The position numbers were made by a program, and so were the translations under genes. This document shows positions 7,387 to 16,900 of a stretch of 28,288 nt of DNA, in pieces (within the stretch, counting starts at the first letter, position 1; each line of letters starts with the position of its first letter). This stretch comes from CAYLLT01 sp964591605 (GTDB taxonomy: Bacteria; Planctomycetota; Phycisphaerae; UBA1845; PWPN01): assembly GCA_964591605.1 (NCBI GenBank), contig CAZQEN010000055.1:1-28288 (forward strand), written 5' to 3'. The notes beneath the pieces are model-generated. The model saw only the letters and a list, made by a program, of their open reading frames with translations. It had not been told where the DNA came from and ran no database searches.

Positions 7387-9011
7387 GCAGCACTGCCACC
7401 TGTGTCATGCCTGTCGCCGCGCCGCCCGCACGTCTGCGGGGCCTGCGCTGGCTGTGCATCTTCCTGTTTGCCTGCGGCGCCGTTGCGCGCCTCGCTCCGC
7501 TGCTCAATCAGGACGGCCGTCTGCTCCGCCAGTTCCCGACCGAAGACGGCTATCTGATGCTGACCATCGCGCGGAACATCGCCATCGGCAACGGCATGAG
7601 CACGGCCGCCGGTACCATCCCCACCAACGGCACCCAGCCGCTGTGCACGTTCCTGTGGGCGGCATGCTTTGCTGCAACAGGCGGCGACAAGACGGCAGGC
7701 GTGGCGCTGGTGCTCGTGATCGAGTTCATCATAGCCTGCTGTTCCGCAGTGGTGCTCGTGTGCCTCACCCGTCGTGTGCTGGCCAGGCATCCGCTTCGCG
7801 ACGCCATCGCCCTGCTCTCGGCGGCGGTGTGGTACGCCAGCCCGATCTGCGTGCCCAGCACAATGAACTGCCTCGAATCGGGGACGTACGTGCTGGCGGT
7901 CATGCTTTGTGTGTGGGCGTTGATCACACGTCCGGCCGAAGCGGCACCGACATGGTCTTGGGGACGGGCTTTTCTCCTTGGTCTGCTTCTGGGTCTGGCG
8001 TTCTGGGTACGCAACGACGCAGTATGGCTGATCGGCGCGGCTTGCCTGGCGCATGTGGTCCTGGCTTTTCCCGGCGGGGCATCGCTCAGTCGGCGCCTGG
8101 GCGAGAGCATTGTCATGGGGGCCACCACGATACTGGTCGCACTGCCGTGGCTGATCTTCAACCGGATTCGCTTTGGCAGCATCATGCCGGTCAGCGGCGC
8201 AGCCGAGTCGCTCAAGAAGCACTTGGGTGTGAACCTCTCACGCCTTCCAGCGGTACTGGCCGAGTACCTCTTCGCCGTTCTGCCAATTCCCTCGAGCATG
8301 GAGACCCACCCGCTGGTGATCGCGATCTGTGTGGCAGCGCTGGTTTTGGTCATGGTGCTGGTTGGATTCCTGTGGCGATGGGCGAACGACCTTCAACGGA
8401 CCACGATCAGCATTGTGGGGCTTTATGCGACTGGCCTCTGCCTGTTCTACGGGTTGTTTTTTGGGGCCGGCTGGTTTCTGAGTCGATATCTCTTCCCGAT
8501 TTCGCCATTTCTGGTCATGGTCGGCACCCTGGCGTTTCTGACTGCACTGGACATGCGTGTGCTTCCCGGCCGAGCGTTCATTCCCGCCGCTGCAGGGTGT
8601 CTCCTGTGTCTGCTTGTGCTCGGTCTGAATGTGCGCCTGTATCGCAATGGCCGTCACCACGATCATTTCCAGGTGGTGGGGTGGGTGCAGGCTCATGTGG
8701 CTGAAGACGTGTGGGTCGGCGCGGTGCAGTCGGGTACGACGGGCTTCTTTCACGACCGAACCATCAACCTCGACGGCAAAGTGAATCCAGAAGCGCTGCA
8801 GGCGCGGCTCCGAAATGAGATTGCACGATACGTTGTGGAAAAGAGGGTGGAGTATCTGGCTGACTGGGCCGGACTGGCCGAGTGGGCTCGATTGCCCGCG
8901 TTCAGCGAGCACTTCAGCCTGATCGTGGAAGATCGAACCCAAGACTATGGCCTGGCCGTATTGAGGCGTCGCAATGACGCCAATGGCCTGTCGAAAGCAC
9001 TCGCTCCGTGA
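7383..9011 (+). CDS. Polytopic membrane protein, GT-C-type glycosyltransferase candidate
   Basis: A 542-residue integral membrane protein with about 10-12 hydrophobic segments, beginning with LRWLCIFLFACGAVARLAPL. The first periplasmic loop carries FPTEDGYLMLTIARNIAIGNG, with an acidic pair at 54-55. This matches the E/D-containing loop of GT-C (Pmt/ArnT-like) enzymes that use polyprenyl-phosphate sugars. The following TNGTQPL resembles the TNGxQPLW motif of this uncharacterised branch. The last third is a soluble, probably periplasmic domain (about 430-542). The ATG at 7383 overlaps the upstream stop (ATGA). The downstream gene, which overlaps by 4 bases (GTGA), is a related type of protein, so the pair may act together on lipid-linked donors. 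The enzymatic activity is inferred from fold and loop only. Confidence 0.8.
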   Translation: MSSTATCVMPVAAPPARLRGLRWLCIFLFACGAVARLAPLLNQDGRLLRQFPTEDGYLMLTIARNIAIGNGMSTAAGTIPTNGTQPLCTFLWAACFAATGGDKTAGVALVLVIEFIIACCSAVVLVCLTRRVLARHPLRDAIALLSAAVWYASPICVPSTMNCLESGTYVLAVMLCVWALITRPAEAAPTWSWGRAFLLGLLLGLAFWVRNDAVWLIGAACLAHVVLAFPGGASLSRRLGESIVMGATTILVALPWLIFNRIRFGSIMPVSGAAESLKKHLGVNLSRLPAVLAEYLFAVLPIPSSMETHPLVIAICVAALVLVMVLVGFLWRWANDLQRTTISIVGLYATGLCLFYGLFFGAGWFLSRYLFPISPFLVMVGTLAFLTALDMRVLPGRAFIPAAAGCLLCLLVLGLNVRLYRNGRHHDHFQVVGWVQAHVAEDVWVGAVQSGTTGFFHDRTINLDGKVNPEALQARLRNEIARYVVEKRVEYLADWAGLAEWARLPAFSEHFSLIVEDRTQDYGLAVLRRRNDANGLSKALAP

Positions 9012-10837
9012 ACCCCGCACCTTCGACCACCCCGATCGCTGCCCCGCAATGGGTAGAGACCGCGCCGCCCCGGCGAATCGTTCTTCTGCTGACTGCGGGG
9101 GTAATGGGAGCGGCGATCACGACGCTGGCCTGCCCCGAGTGGACGGTCCGACGGCTGGCCGGGGCCATGCCGCTCGAACACCAGGGTCAGGCCTTTGCGG
9201 GCACCTCACTGAAGTACCTGTCCGCAACGCTCCTGGCCGGCTTTGGTGGCCTGGCCCTCTGGCTGTTGCGAGTGGGCCGGTTGAACCGTGCCGCACAGGC
9301 GACTTTCGCTGCCGGTCTCTCGGTTGCACTCTACGCTGCCTTGTCTACTAGCTTCTGGTTTTACGTAGACGATGATGCCGGTATCACGTTCACCTATGCC
9401 CGCAATCTGACCGACGGCTTTGGACTGGTACTCAATCCAGGCGGAGAGAAGGTGGAGGGCTACTCAAATCCTCTCTGGTTACTGCTGTTGGCGGGGGCGC
9501 GCTGTATCGGCCTGGATATCGTGACTACATCGAAGACGCTGGGCCTTCTCTTCGGTGCCGCTGCCATTCTGGCGACACATCGAGTCCTAACGAGGCAGGC
9601 GGCCAGGCGGAGCGAATGGGCGCTGCTGGCACCGGTCCTCGTCGCCCTGAGCCCGCCGTTTGTGATCTGGAACAACTCGGGATTGGAGAACAGTCTTCAC
9701 GCGCTGCTTCTGATTGGTCTGGTCGGTGCGCTGGCGGCGGGGCGATGGAACGGCGGCAGGGCCACGCTGATTGGCAGCATCCTGGGACTCCTGTCATTGT
9801 CTCGTCCCGAGGGCTGCCTGTTCACCGCAGCCTCCGGGCTGTTCATTCTGTTCAGCCGCAGGAGTGGCCGCCCCTCAGCGAGAGAGTGGCTGCTCGTCGT
9901 GTCGCCTGCGCTGGCAGTCATGGCGGGTTTGACATTGTTTCGGATTGTCTACTTTCATGATGTGCTTCCCAACACCTTTTATGCCAAGGCGACACAGGCG
10001 CACCCCTTCAGAATCCTGAATCCTTTCTCCGGTGGCTGGCGGTATGTGGCGGAGGGGGCCGCCGCGGGAGGATGGACGCTCATGCTGATCCCTGTGGCGC
10101 TGCTTCTGCTGCGGCGATCGACGTGGCCTCCGGTTGTGCTGCCGGCACTGGTTGTGCTGGGTACGCATCTGTTCTTCGTAGTCAGTGTGAACGGCGATTG
10201 GATGATGCAGTATCGCTTCCTCAGTCCGGCGATTCCGATGATGGCCATGCTGGCGGTGTTGGGATTGTCCTGCCTGTTTGAGGCGCTTCAGGAGCAGCTG
10301 CGGGGGGCGGGAAGGGCCGGAGTCGTGTGCCTTCTGCCGGTGGCCGGCATGATGCTGGTTGCATGGCCGCAGATGGTGGCCTTCGCAGCCCGCCCCACAA
10401 CTCCTATGGAGACCGTCGGCGAAATCGGCAGGTACTTTCAGGACCTCGCCGCACGGCTGGGCGTCAAGCATCCGACGCTGCTCGCCCACGACGCAGGCGG
10501 CACCTCCTATGTGGCCCGCCTCCATCTGATTGATTTGGGGGCGCTCTGTGATCGCACGATCGCGAGGCATCGCCATGATCGTGAACGGATTCGTCAATAC
10601 ATCTTTTATGAGCGAAAACCGACGTTTATATTCAGTGCGAAGGTGTTTGCGGATCAGGTCGGCCTGGAGCAATTTGAGGAGCTCGCCCGCGACTACACCC
10701 CGCTGCCACCGGCGCCCCGGCCGTCGCTCGACGCTTACCTCCGTCTCGTCCGTGGCGAACTGGCTTCGAGACTGCTGAACCCGTCCCCCATCGAGACCGG
10801 CGCCCCGTGTTCCCGCCCCGCCGAAACGTCCCGTTGA
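9008..10837 (+). CDS. Polytopic membrane protein, second GT-C-type glycosyltransferase candidate
   Basis: A 609-residue multi-spanning protein starting with GTG at 9008, which overlaps the preceding TGA (GTGA at 9008-9011). About 10 hydrophobic helices precede a soluble C-terminal domain (about 470-609). The loop WFYVDDDAGITFTYARNLTDG contains an Asp triplet at 121-123. It is followed by GLVLNPGGEKVEGYSNPLW, the signature of the large 'DDAFIxxRYAxNLxxGxGLVxNxGExVEGYTNxLW' family, which includes mycobacterial arabinofuranosyltransferase-like GT-C proteins. Such enzymes use decaprenyl- or undecaprenyl-phosphate sugars on the outer membrane face. The family match is strong; the specific sugar is not known. 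The gene is followed by an 8-codon mini-ORF that bridges to the methyltransferase. Confidence 0.84.
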   Translation: MNPAPSTTPIAAPQWVETAPPRRIVLLLTAGVMGAAITTLACPEWTVRRLAGAMPLEHQGQAFAGTSLKYLSATLLAGFGGLALWLLRVGRLNRAAQATFAAGLSVALYAALSTSFWFYVDDDAGITFTYARNLTDGFGLVLNPGGEKVEGYSNPLWLLLLAGARCIGLDIVTTSKTLGLLFGAAAILATHRVLTRQAARRSEWALLAPVLVALSPPFVIWNNSGLENSLHALLLIGLVGALAAGRWNGGRATLIGSILGLLSLSRPEGCLFTAASGLFILFSRRSGRPSAREWLLVVSPALAVMAGLTLFRIVYFHDVLPNTFYAKATQAHPFRILNPFSGGWRYVAEGAAAGGWTLMLIPVALLLLRRSTWPPVVLPALVVLGTHLFFVVSVNGDWMMQYRFLSPAIPMMAMLAVLGLSCLFEALQEQLRGAGRAGVVCLLPVAGMMLVAWPQMVAFAARPTTPMETVGEIGRYFQDLAARLGVKHPTLLAHDAGGTSYVARLHLIDLGALCDRTIARHRHDRERIRQYIFYERKPTFIFSAKVFADQVGLEQFEELARDYTPLPPAPRPSLDAYLRLVRGELASRLLNPSPIETGAPCSRPAETSR

Positions 10838-10863
10838 TGAGTCGATCGGCAGATCCTGCTTGA
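10837..10863 (+). CDS. Possible 8-codon coupling mini-ORF
   Basis: An ATG at 10837 shares its first base with the stop of the GT-C gene (TGATG arrangement). It opens eight codons that end in a TGA at 10861-10863. That TGA overlaps the TTG start of the methyltransferase (TTGA at 10860-10863). The arrangement could let ribosomes terminate, reinitiate and step across the 22-base gap to a weak start. The peptide itself is not recognisable and may have no function. This is a positional observation only, and a gap of this size could produce it by chance. Confidence 0.25.
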   Translation: MSRSADPA

Positions 10864-11624
10864 AACCTGCACAGATGCTGGAAGTGTGCGCGGCCGCCCT
10901 CCGCAACGCCGCCCTCAGTGTGCGCCCGGTGCGTCGATGGGCGAGCAACTACCACGTGACCGGAGTCGAGGGGCAACCCGGTCGGGCGCAGGAGGCTTTC
11001 ACCTTCTATTCCTGCCGAGCGTCCGTGAACGGCAAGCGCATCCTGGAGATCGGGCCCGGCCGGATGCTCGGGGTGCTGGCGCTGGCCCGAGCTGCCGGTG
11101 CGGCCGACTGCATCGCCGTCGACATCACGCGTTACTGCGGTGTCGAGGAAGCCCGCTCTCAGGGTATCGACTACCGCATTTATGATGGCATTGCCCTCCC
11201 ATGCCCGAATGAGACGGTCGATCTGGTCTGGGCCAACTATGTGCTGCAGCATGTCCGATACCCCGCACTCACTGTGCGCGAGATCCAACGCGTCCTGGTG
11301 CCCGGCGGTCTGCTCATCTGCCGCGTCGATCTGCGCGATCATTATCACATGTTCGAGCCCGGACGGCAGTACGAATGTCTTGCCTACAGCGAGGCGGTCT
11401 GGAGGCTGATGACGTGGAACCGGGGCTCCTACGTGAACCGGCTGCGATTCTCTGAGTGGCAGCGTCTGCTGAGTGAGACGGACCTCGAGCCGATCTGGCT
11501 TCAACCGCATCAGGACGCTGCTCTGCTCGAGCAGAATCGCGCCCTCGCATATCTCTCGCACTGCTCAGACGAGGATATTCTCACCAGACAATTCGACGCG
11601 GTTTGCATAAAGCGTACCCGGTGA
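10860..11624 (+). CDS. Class I SAM-dependent methyltransferase
   Basis: A 254-residue methyltransferase, probably modifying a sugar or lipid-linked intermediate of the polysaccharide. Motif I is LEIGPGRML (62-70), binding S-adenosylmethionine. An acidic strand-2 end follows in CIAVDITRY, then VDLVWANYVLQHV and the REIQRVLVPGGLLI post-motif typical of the Methyltransf_11 type. The C-terminal part (YSEAVWRLMTWNRGSYVNRLRFSEWQRLL) matches proteins found in glycan clusters and probably forms the acceptor lid. The likely start is TTG at 10860, with an ATG five codons later (10875) as alternative; no strong Shine-Dalgarno precedes either, which fits coupling through the preceding mini-ORF. It is 15 bases upstream of the next gene. 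The methyl acceptor is unknown. Confidence 0.88.
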   Translation: MKPAQMLEVCAAALRNAALSVRPVRRWASNYHVTGVEGQPGRAQEAFTFYSCRASVNGKRILEIGPGRMLGVLALARAAGAADCIAVDITRYCGVEEARSQGIDYRIYDGIALPCPNETVDLVWANYVLQHVRYPALTVREIQRVLVPGGLLICRVDLRDHYHMFEPGRQYECLAYSEAVWRLMTWNRGSYVNRLRFSEWQRLLSETDLEPIWLQPHQDAALLEQNRALAYLSHCSDEDILTRQFDAVCIKRTR

Positions 11625-11639
11625 AAGTAGGGGAGCCCA

Positions 11640-12530
11640 TTGGCCGGTCGGACACGAGTACAGGTCGTCATTCGTTACGATGACTTCTTCATGCCTGAGA
11701 CCGACTTGGCTGCTACGCAGGCGCTGCGGACGGCGGAGCTGGCCCTGGCGCGATTTCATGGCGACGAAGGCCTTCCGGGTGTTTTTGCCGTAGTCCCCGC
11801 GGGTTTGCACGCGGGTCCCGAGACCCAGGCGGTCATCGCCGCCATGCAGCTCGCGTGCCGGACGGGTAGCGAGATTGCCCTTCACGGATACAGTCACATC
11901 AACACGCTGACTCCTGCCCGCTGGCGGATCGGGCGGAGGATCTCGGACTGGTGCCGGACATCCAACGGTGAGTTCGCGGGCTTGTCTCTGGAAGAGCAGA
12001 CCCGGCGCGTCGTCGAGGGCAAGCGGGAGCTTGAACGTGTCTTCGGCAGTCAAATCTGTTCGTTCGTTCCCCCCTGGAACGCCTACGATGCGAATACGGT
12101 CGCAGCTTGCCGCGAGGCGGGTATCTGCGTGCTCAGTGCATCGCGGGCCTGGCCGGTGCCGTCGTGTCAGGGTTTGAGCTTCGTTCCGCAGACCGTCACA
12201 CCGGCGGAGTTGGAGGACGCTGTCGAGCAGGCTGGTGACTGCAGAGATAACCTTGCCATCGTGTGTGTCTGCCATGTCCAGGGTTACACCGCGGGTCCGT
12301 CAGGAGAGCAGGACGTCCTGCAGAACTGGTTCAGCCGGCTTCGCGCTCTGACGCAACCGCCGCATGTCGAGTTCATCAGCCTTCAACGCCTGCATGAGGC
12401 GTTCGGTCATCGGCTGGATTGCCGCCGCCTGCGTCGCCACCGGTTGCTTTCGATGGCTGCCCGATGTGGATCGATCCTCACCGGCTCCGTGACAGGCATC
12501 GCACGCCGTGGCCTTTACCGGCTTGACTGA
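11640..12530 (+). CDS. DUF2334 / polysaccharide-deacetylase-like protein
   Basis: A 296-residue NodB-like fold protein. RYDDF (12-16) supplies the paired Asp of motif 1. The FAVVPAG strand leads to IALHGYSHI (HGYSH at 82-86) as the His metal-binding motif 2, and CSFVPPWNAYD near residue 145 corresponds to motif 3. This pattern is that of DUF2334 and related carbohydrate esterases, so metal-dependent deacetylation is plausible but not proven. The TTG at 11640 is chosen because an AGGGGAG Shine-Dalgarno lies five bases upstream. No signal peptide is visible. It is the second esterase-like gene in the operon, which suggests two different deacetylation steps or a division between free and lipid-linked substrates. 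Confidence 0.8.
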   Translation: MAGRTRVQVVIRYDDFFMPETDLAATQALRTAELALARFHGDEGLPGVFAVVPAGLHAGPETQAVIAAMQLACRTGSEIALHGYSHINTLTPARWRIGRRISDWCRTSNGEFAGLSLEEQTRRVVEGKRELERVFGSQICSFVPPWNAYDANTVAACREAGICVLSASRAWPVPSCQGLSFVPQTVTPAELEDAVEQAGDCRDNLAIVCVCHVQGYTAGPSGEQDVLQNWFSRLRALTQPPHVEFISLQRLHEAFGHRLDCRRLRRHRLLSMAARCGSILTGSVTGIARRGLYRLD

Positions 12531-12585
12531 ACAGGGTACCCCGCCGGGTCGTAGCCTCCGCCTGACTGGAAGAGCGTCGCCCAGC

Positions 12586-13839
12586 ATGAGCAGATCGTTG
12601 CGAATCCTGCTGATTGCCGAAGCGTGCAATCCGGAATGGACGTCTGTCCCTCTGCTGGCCTTCTATTGGTACCGCGCGCTCAAGACCAGGGTTCGCGTGA
12701 CGCTGGTGACGCAGCTTCGAAACCGGCCGGCGCTGATGCGCTGCCTGGATGAAGACGATGAGGTGATCTTCATCGACAGCGAGAAGGTCGCACGGCGCTG
12801 CAGCGAGCTTGGACGGATGGTAAGCGGGGGGGCGGAGGGGTCGCTGGGCATCAGAGGCGCGATGAGTTGGCCGGCGTATGTGTATTTCGAGCAGCTCCTC
12901 TGGAAGATGCTGCGCACCCGACTGCAGCGGGGCGACTTCGACCTGGTTCACCGTCTCACTCCGCTCTCGCCGATCTTCCCCAGCCCGCTTGCCGGGCGCT
13001 GTCCGGTCCCGTTCGTCATGGGTCCACTGAATGGCTCGCTGCCCTGGCCCAGGGGGATGGATCACATTCGTGCCCGGGAAGGCGAGCGGTTGTCCCGTCT
13101 GCGCCGTCTCTACAGGGTTCTGCCATACTGGCGACAAACCTTCGAGCGCTCGGCATGTAACATCGTGGCGGCACGGCACGTCTTCCGTGAACTTCCACGT
13201 CGCGCACGGGAGCGGGCGGTCCTCTTGCCTGAGAATGGCGTGGATACTGATGTCTTCAGTCCCAATGGTGCTCGGGCATCATCCGGAAAGCGGCCCTTCA
13301 CGATCCTGTTCGTCGGACGGCTGATACCCCTCAAGCAGCCCGCACTGATCCTTGAAGCCGTGGCCCGAATGCCTTCAAGAGAAGGGGTGCGCGTCGTTTA
13401 CATTGGCGCCGGGCCGGAAAAGACCGTGCTCATGCAGGCTACTGAGCGGCTCGGCTTGTCGGGTCAGGTCCAGATACTGGGTCACGTGCCGCATGCTCAA
13501 CTTCCAGGCCACTACTGCTCCGCCTCCCTGCTGGCATTACCGAGTATTCATGAATCAGGAGGCGCCGTTCTTCTTGAAGCGATGGCCTGTGGCGTTCCGT
13601 GCGCGGTTCTGGATTACGGCGGACCAGGTGAATACGTCACGAAGGAAACCGGAGTCCTTGTACCTCTGGGCAGGACCCCTCAGATGGTGGATGACTTTGC
13701 CAGTGCTTTCGCCACGCTGAGGCAGGACGCAAACCGGCTGCAGCAGATGTCCGATGCGGCGCGGGAACGAGTGAGGACGCAGTTTACCTGGGATGCCAAG
13801 GTAAGCCAGATGGTACAGATCTATCGCAGCTTGCGCTGA
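12586..13839 (+). CDS. Family 4 glycosyltransferase (last gene of the operon)
   Basis: A 417-residue GT-B transferase. The acceptor domain starts with LRILLIAEACNPEWTSVPLLAF. Mid-protein PFVMGPLNGSLPWP and ENGVDTDVFSP lead into the donor domain (FTILFVGRLIPLKQPALILEAV). The E-x7-E motif lies in HESGGAVLLEAMACGVP. The ATG at 12586 is preferred: it is preceded by GGAAGAG at 12568-12574, and the protein then opens directly with the GT-B first strand. A longer frame from 12508 would overlap the upstream gene by 23 bases and add a non-conserved leader. Fifty-five bases separate it from the upstream stop, the longest gap inside the operon, so it may have some independent translation. A strong hairpin follows 35 bases after the stop. 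Confidence 0.91.
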   Translation: MSRSLRILLIAEACNPEWTSVPLLAFYWYRALKTRVRVTLVTQLRNRPALMRCLDEDDEVIFIDSEKVARRCSELGRMVSGGAEGSLGIRGAMSWPAYVYFEQLLWKMLRTRLQRGDFDLVHRLTPLSPIFPSPLAGRCPVPFVMGPLNGSLPWPRGMDHIRAREGERLSRLRRLYRVLPYWRQTFERSACNIVAARHVFRELPRRARERAVLLPENGVDTDVFSPNGARASSGKRPFTILFVGRLIPLKQPALILEAVARMPSREGVRVVYIGAGPEKTVLMQATERLGLSGQVQILGHVPHAQLPGHYCSASLLALPSIHESGGAVLLEAMACGVPCAVLDYGGPGEYVTKETGVLVPLGRTPQMVDDFASAFATLRQDANRLQQMSDAARERVRTQFTWDAKVSQMVQIYRSLR

Positions 13840-13874
13840 TGTGCCGACCTCGGCAGCATCGCCCCCCCCAAATA

Positions 13875-13906
13875 AAAAGGAGCGGTCCGCCCGGACCGCT
13901 CCTTTT
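13875..13906. terminator. Bidirectional rho-independent terminator
   Basis: A perfect 15-base inverted repeat (AAAAGGAGCGGTCCG at 13875-13889 and its complement at 13892-13906), with only two bases between the arms. The arm ends give an A-run on one side and a T-run on the other, so the hairpin with U-tract can form in transcripts from either strand. It sits between the stop of the last operon gene (13839) and the stop of the convergent giant gene (13932), which is where a shared terminator is expected. Confidence 0.9.
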
Positions 13907-13931
13907 GCTTTCCGCAGGCTCTACCGGCCGA

Positions 13932-16900
13932 TCACGGAGGCGGGTTACCGCCGACGAGCTGTCCATTGACCGTGTTGCGATAGACATAAACCTGCTGAGA
14001 AGACGGCGAGCTGTTGGAATACCAGGTTCCCGTCACGCTGACACTATTGTCGTGTAGCCACAGGCCGCGCGGACCATCGAAACCGCTGCCATCCGAGATG
14101 TCAACATGGCCCTCGATGATGAAACCCTCGTCGGCCTGAATGGTGTTGTTGCGGACGGTTGTGTTGCGGTAGTCACCCAGCTCCACGATCGCCTGAGCAC
14201 CGGGAGCATAGACGTTGTTGCGTTCGAATAGAATGTTCTCGGCGTGCTGTGTCGAATCCCATTCTCCGCTCGAGATCGCCAGCTCAACGGCGCGCCAGGT
14301 CGTGCTTCCGTCAAAGTCGTTGTCGGTGACCGACACCGCCCTGGACGGGCCATCCGGAGGATTACCGGCAATACGCAGGCAGTGCCGGCCGTTACCGTTC
14401 GTCGACGGCTTCCAGATGTTGTTGCAGCTGATGACCCCGCGATCCACCAGATCAATATAGAGATTGTGGCTGCCGGTGGCCCGGTTGAACGTATTGCCCA
14501 GTAGCACCAGTCGGCTGTCGTGGGCAAACAGGCTGAGCAGGCTCGCATCGGTGATGGTAGAGTCAACCATGAACTGGTGATCGCCGTACCAGCCGCCCGC
14601 ACTTTCAGCATTCACAATGTCTACCCGCAATGCCAGGAAGTAGTCATTGGGGTTGAACGTCGGCAGGCCGTTGGCGCTGAACTTGATATCCATCACCGTC
14701 ACGTTCGAGCCGAACCAGATGTCTCCCGCGTTGATGACCGGCTTGTTGCCGGAATCGGGATATGCGCCCAGGATGGTGCCGTTCGGCGGGTCCGGAAGCC
14801 CAGAGCAGGTCTCACCGCGATTGAGAAGCACACGCTTACCCGCCCCGACTGAAAAGGCCTTGCTCACCGTCCGGAAAGGAGCAGAGGGGGACGTGCCGGT
14901 ATTGCTGTCCGAGCCGCTGTTCGAGACATAGTAAGTCGCCGTGGGCGCGGTCACGGTGATCGTCTGGGTATAGGTGAGCGTCTGCCCGCCGGAAGGCGTG
15001 ACCTGGAGCGTCACGGCGTACGTGCCCGGGTTCTCGTATACATGGGCAGCGGTAAAGCCGGTCGCTTCGTTGCGCTTGGGGTACTGGCCGTTGGCATCCT
15101 TCCGGCCGGCGTTCCAACGCGCGTTCGCGTCGTCGCCGAAGTTCCAGACATAGGTCTGGGAGGCGTAATGAGGTATGCCGTTCGCATTAGCGGGCTGCAC
15201 CACGCCGCTGCTGGAGGACGTGGCGTCGAAGAACACCGCCAGTGGAGCCACGCCGCTGGTGCGGCTCGCAGTGGTCATCGCCTGGCCGGAGGAAGAGTTC
15301 ACCGAGAGTGTCACGGCTCGCGTCGTGTTGCCGTTGCCGTTCGTCGAGTTGGTGAAGGTGACGGTGTCGTTGTAGCTGCCCACCGCGAGCGTATTGGCAC
15401 CCGTGCCGATGGACGCAGTCACCGTGTCGGTCGCACCGACGGCCAGCGTGCCGCTCGTCTTGGACAGGCTGACCCACGACTGGGTCTTCGATGCGGTCCA
15501 GTTGAGCGATGCCGTGCCGGTGTTGGTCAACGTGTAGACCTGCGAAGCCGAGAACGGTCCACCCTGCAGACCTGCGCTGCTCAGGCCCGTGGACGGCGTC
15601 ACGGCCAGCACGCCAGCGGCCGCGTTCACGGTCAGCGAAACGCTGCGCGTGGTGTTGCCATTGCCGTTGGTCGTGTTGGTGAACGTGACCGTATCGCTGT
15701 GGCTCCCGACGGCCAGGCTGTTGGCGCCGGTGCCGAAGGTCACCGCGACCGTGTCCGTGCCGCCCGCCGCCAGCGTTCCGCCGGTCTTCGAGAGGGTCAC
15801 CCACGACTGGGTCTTGGACGCCGTCCAGCTCAACGACGCATTGCCGGTGTTGGTGAGCGTGTAGTTCTGGGACGCCGGCGAGAACGGCCCGCCCTGCACA
15901 CCCGAGCCGGTCAGGCCGCCGCTCGGCGTGACCGCAAGCACACCCACCGACGAAGTCACCGTCAGCGAGACCGACCGGGTGGTGTTCCCCACCCCGTGGC
16001 TCGTGTTGGTGAAAGTGACCGTATCGCTATAGTTGCCGCCAGCCAGGCTGTTGGCACCCGAATTGATCGAGACGATCACCAAGTCGGTCCCGCCCGGTGC
16101 CAGCGTACCCCCGGTCTTCGACAGAGTGACCCACGTGCGGGTCTTGGCGGCCGTCCAGTTCATGGAGACCGTGCCCGTGTTGGTCAGCGTGTAGAGCTGC
16201 AAGGTCGGCGAGAACGGTCCACCCTGCAGGCCGGAGGACGTGAGATTGCCCGACGGGGTCACCGCGAGCACAGATTGAGACGCAGCCGGGAGGATGATAT
16301 CTCCCCACTGCGACTCGTCCGACTCGGGCGACGGGCCTGCCGAATAGTACCAGTAGCCGGTTTCGAGTGACGCCGCACCCGGCTCCATGTCATGAACGTG
16401 CACGTCAAGGCCGTAGGTCCCGGCGCCCAGCCCCAGTGCGGACTTGCTCAGCCGATACTCGACCGCGTATCCGCCGGAACGCAGCGCAGCCGCACTGATC
16501 CAGCTCCCCGCCGGCACGCCGGCGGTCGCCACAGCGGCGCCGCCGGCCGCAATATCGAACTGCAGCCGATCCAGGCCGATCCCCGCCGTGTCGCTGTTAT
16601 CCGCATCCAGGAACAGCTCCACCGAGTCAGCATCCCACGCGTCGGCGGCCGTCTGGACCACGTTGTCGTCGGTCACCTCGACCGCCACATACAGATACGT
16701 GGCATCCTGCTTGACATAGACTTTTGCCGACGCATCCGCCGCACCCGTTGAACCGCCTTCCACCACGACGCCCGGTGCGGTTGTGTCCGCGGCATCCATG
16801 GGATAGGAATTGGCGTCCGTCCACTCGTTCGTGCCCAGGGTGCCGTCGATCGTCACGGCAGAGGCCGTGTACGGCGCGGTCATGGGCCCGGCCGGCGTGC

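Noticed and set aside
12508..12585. Extended N-terminus for the last GT4
   Set aside because: It overlaps the upstream gene by 23 bases and adds a non-conserved leader before the normal GT-B first strand; the ATG at 12586 has a better ribosome site.
15042..16370. 442-aa plus-strand frame over the BACON-like repeats
   Set aside because: It is the complement of the repeat-coding strand, with low-complexity Arg/Gly/Val sequence; the minus-strand frame has recognisable domains throughout.
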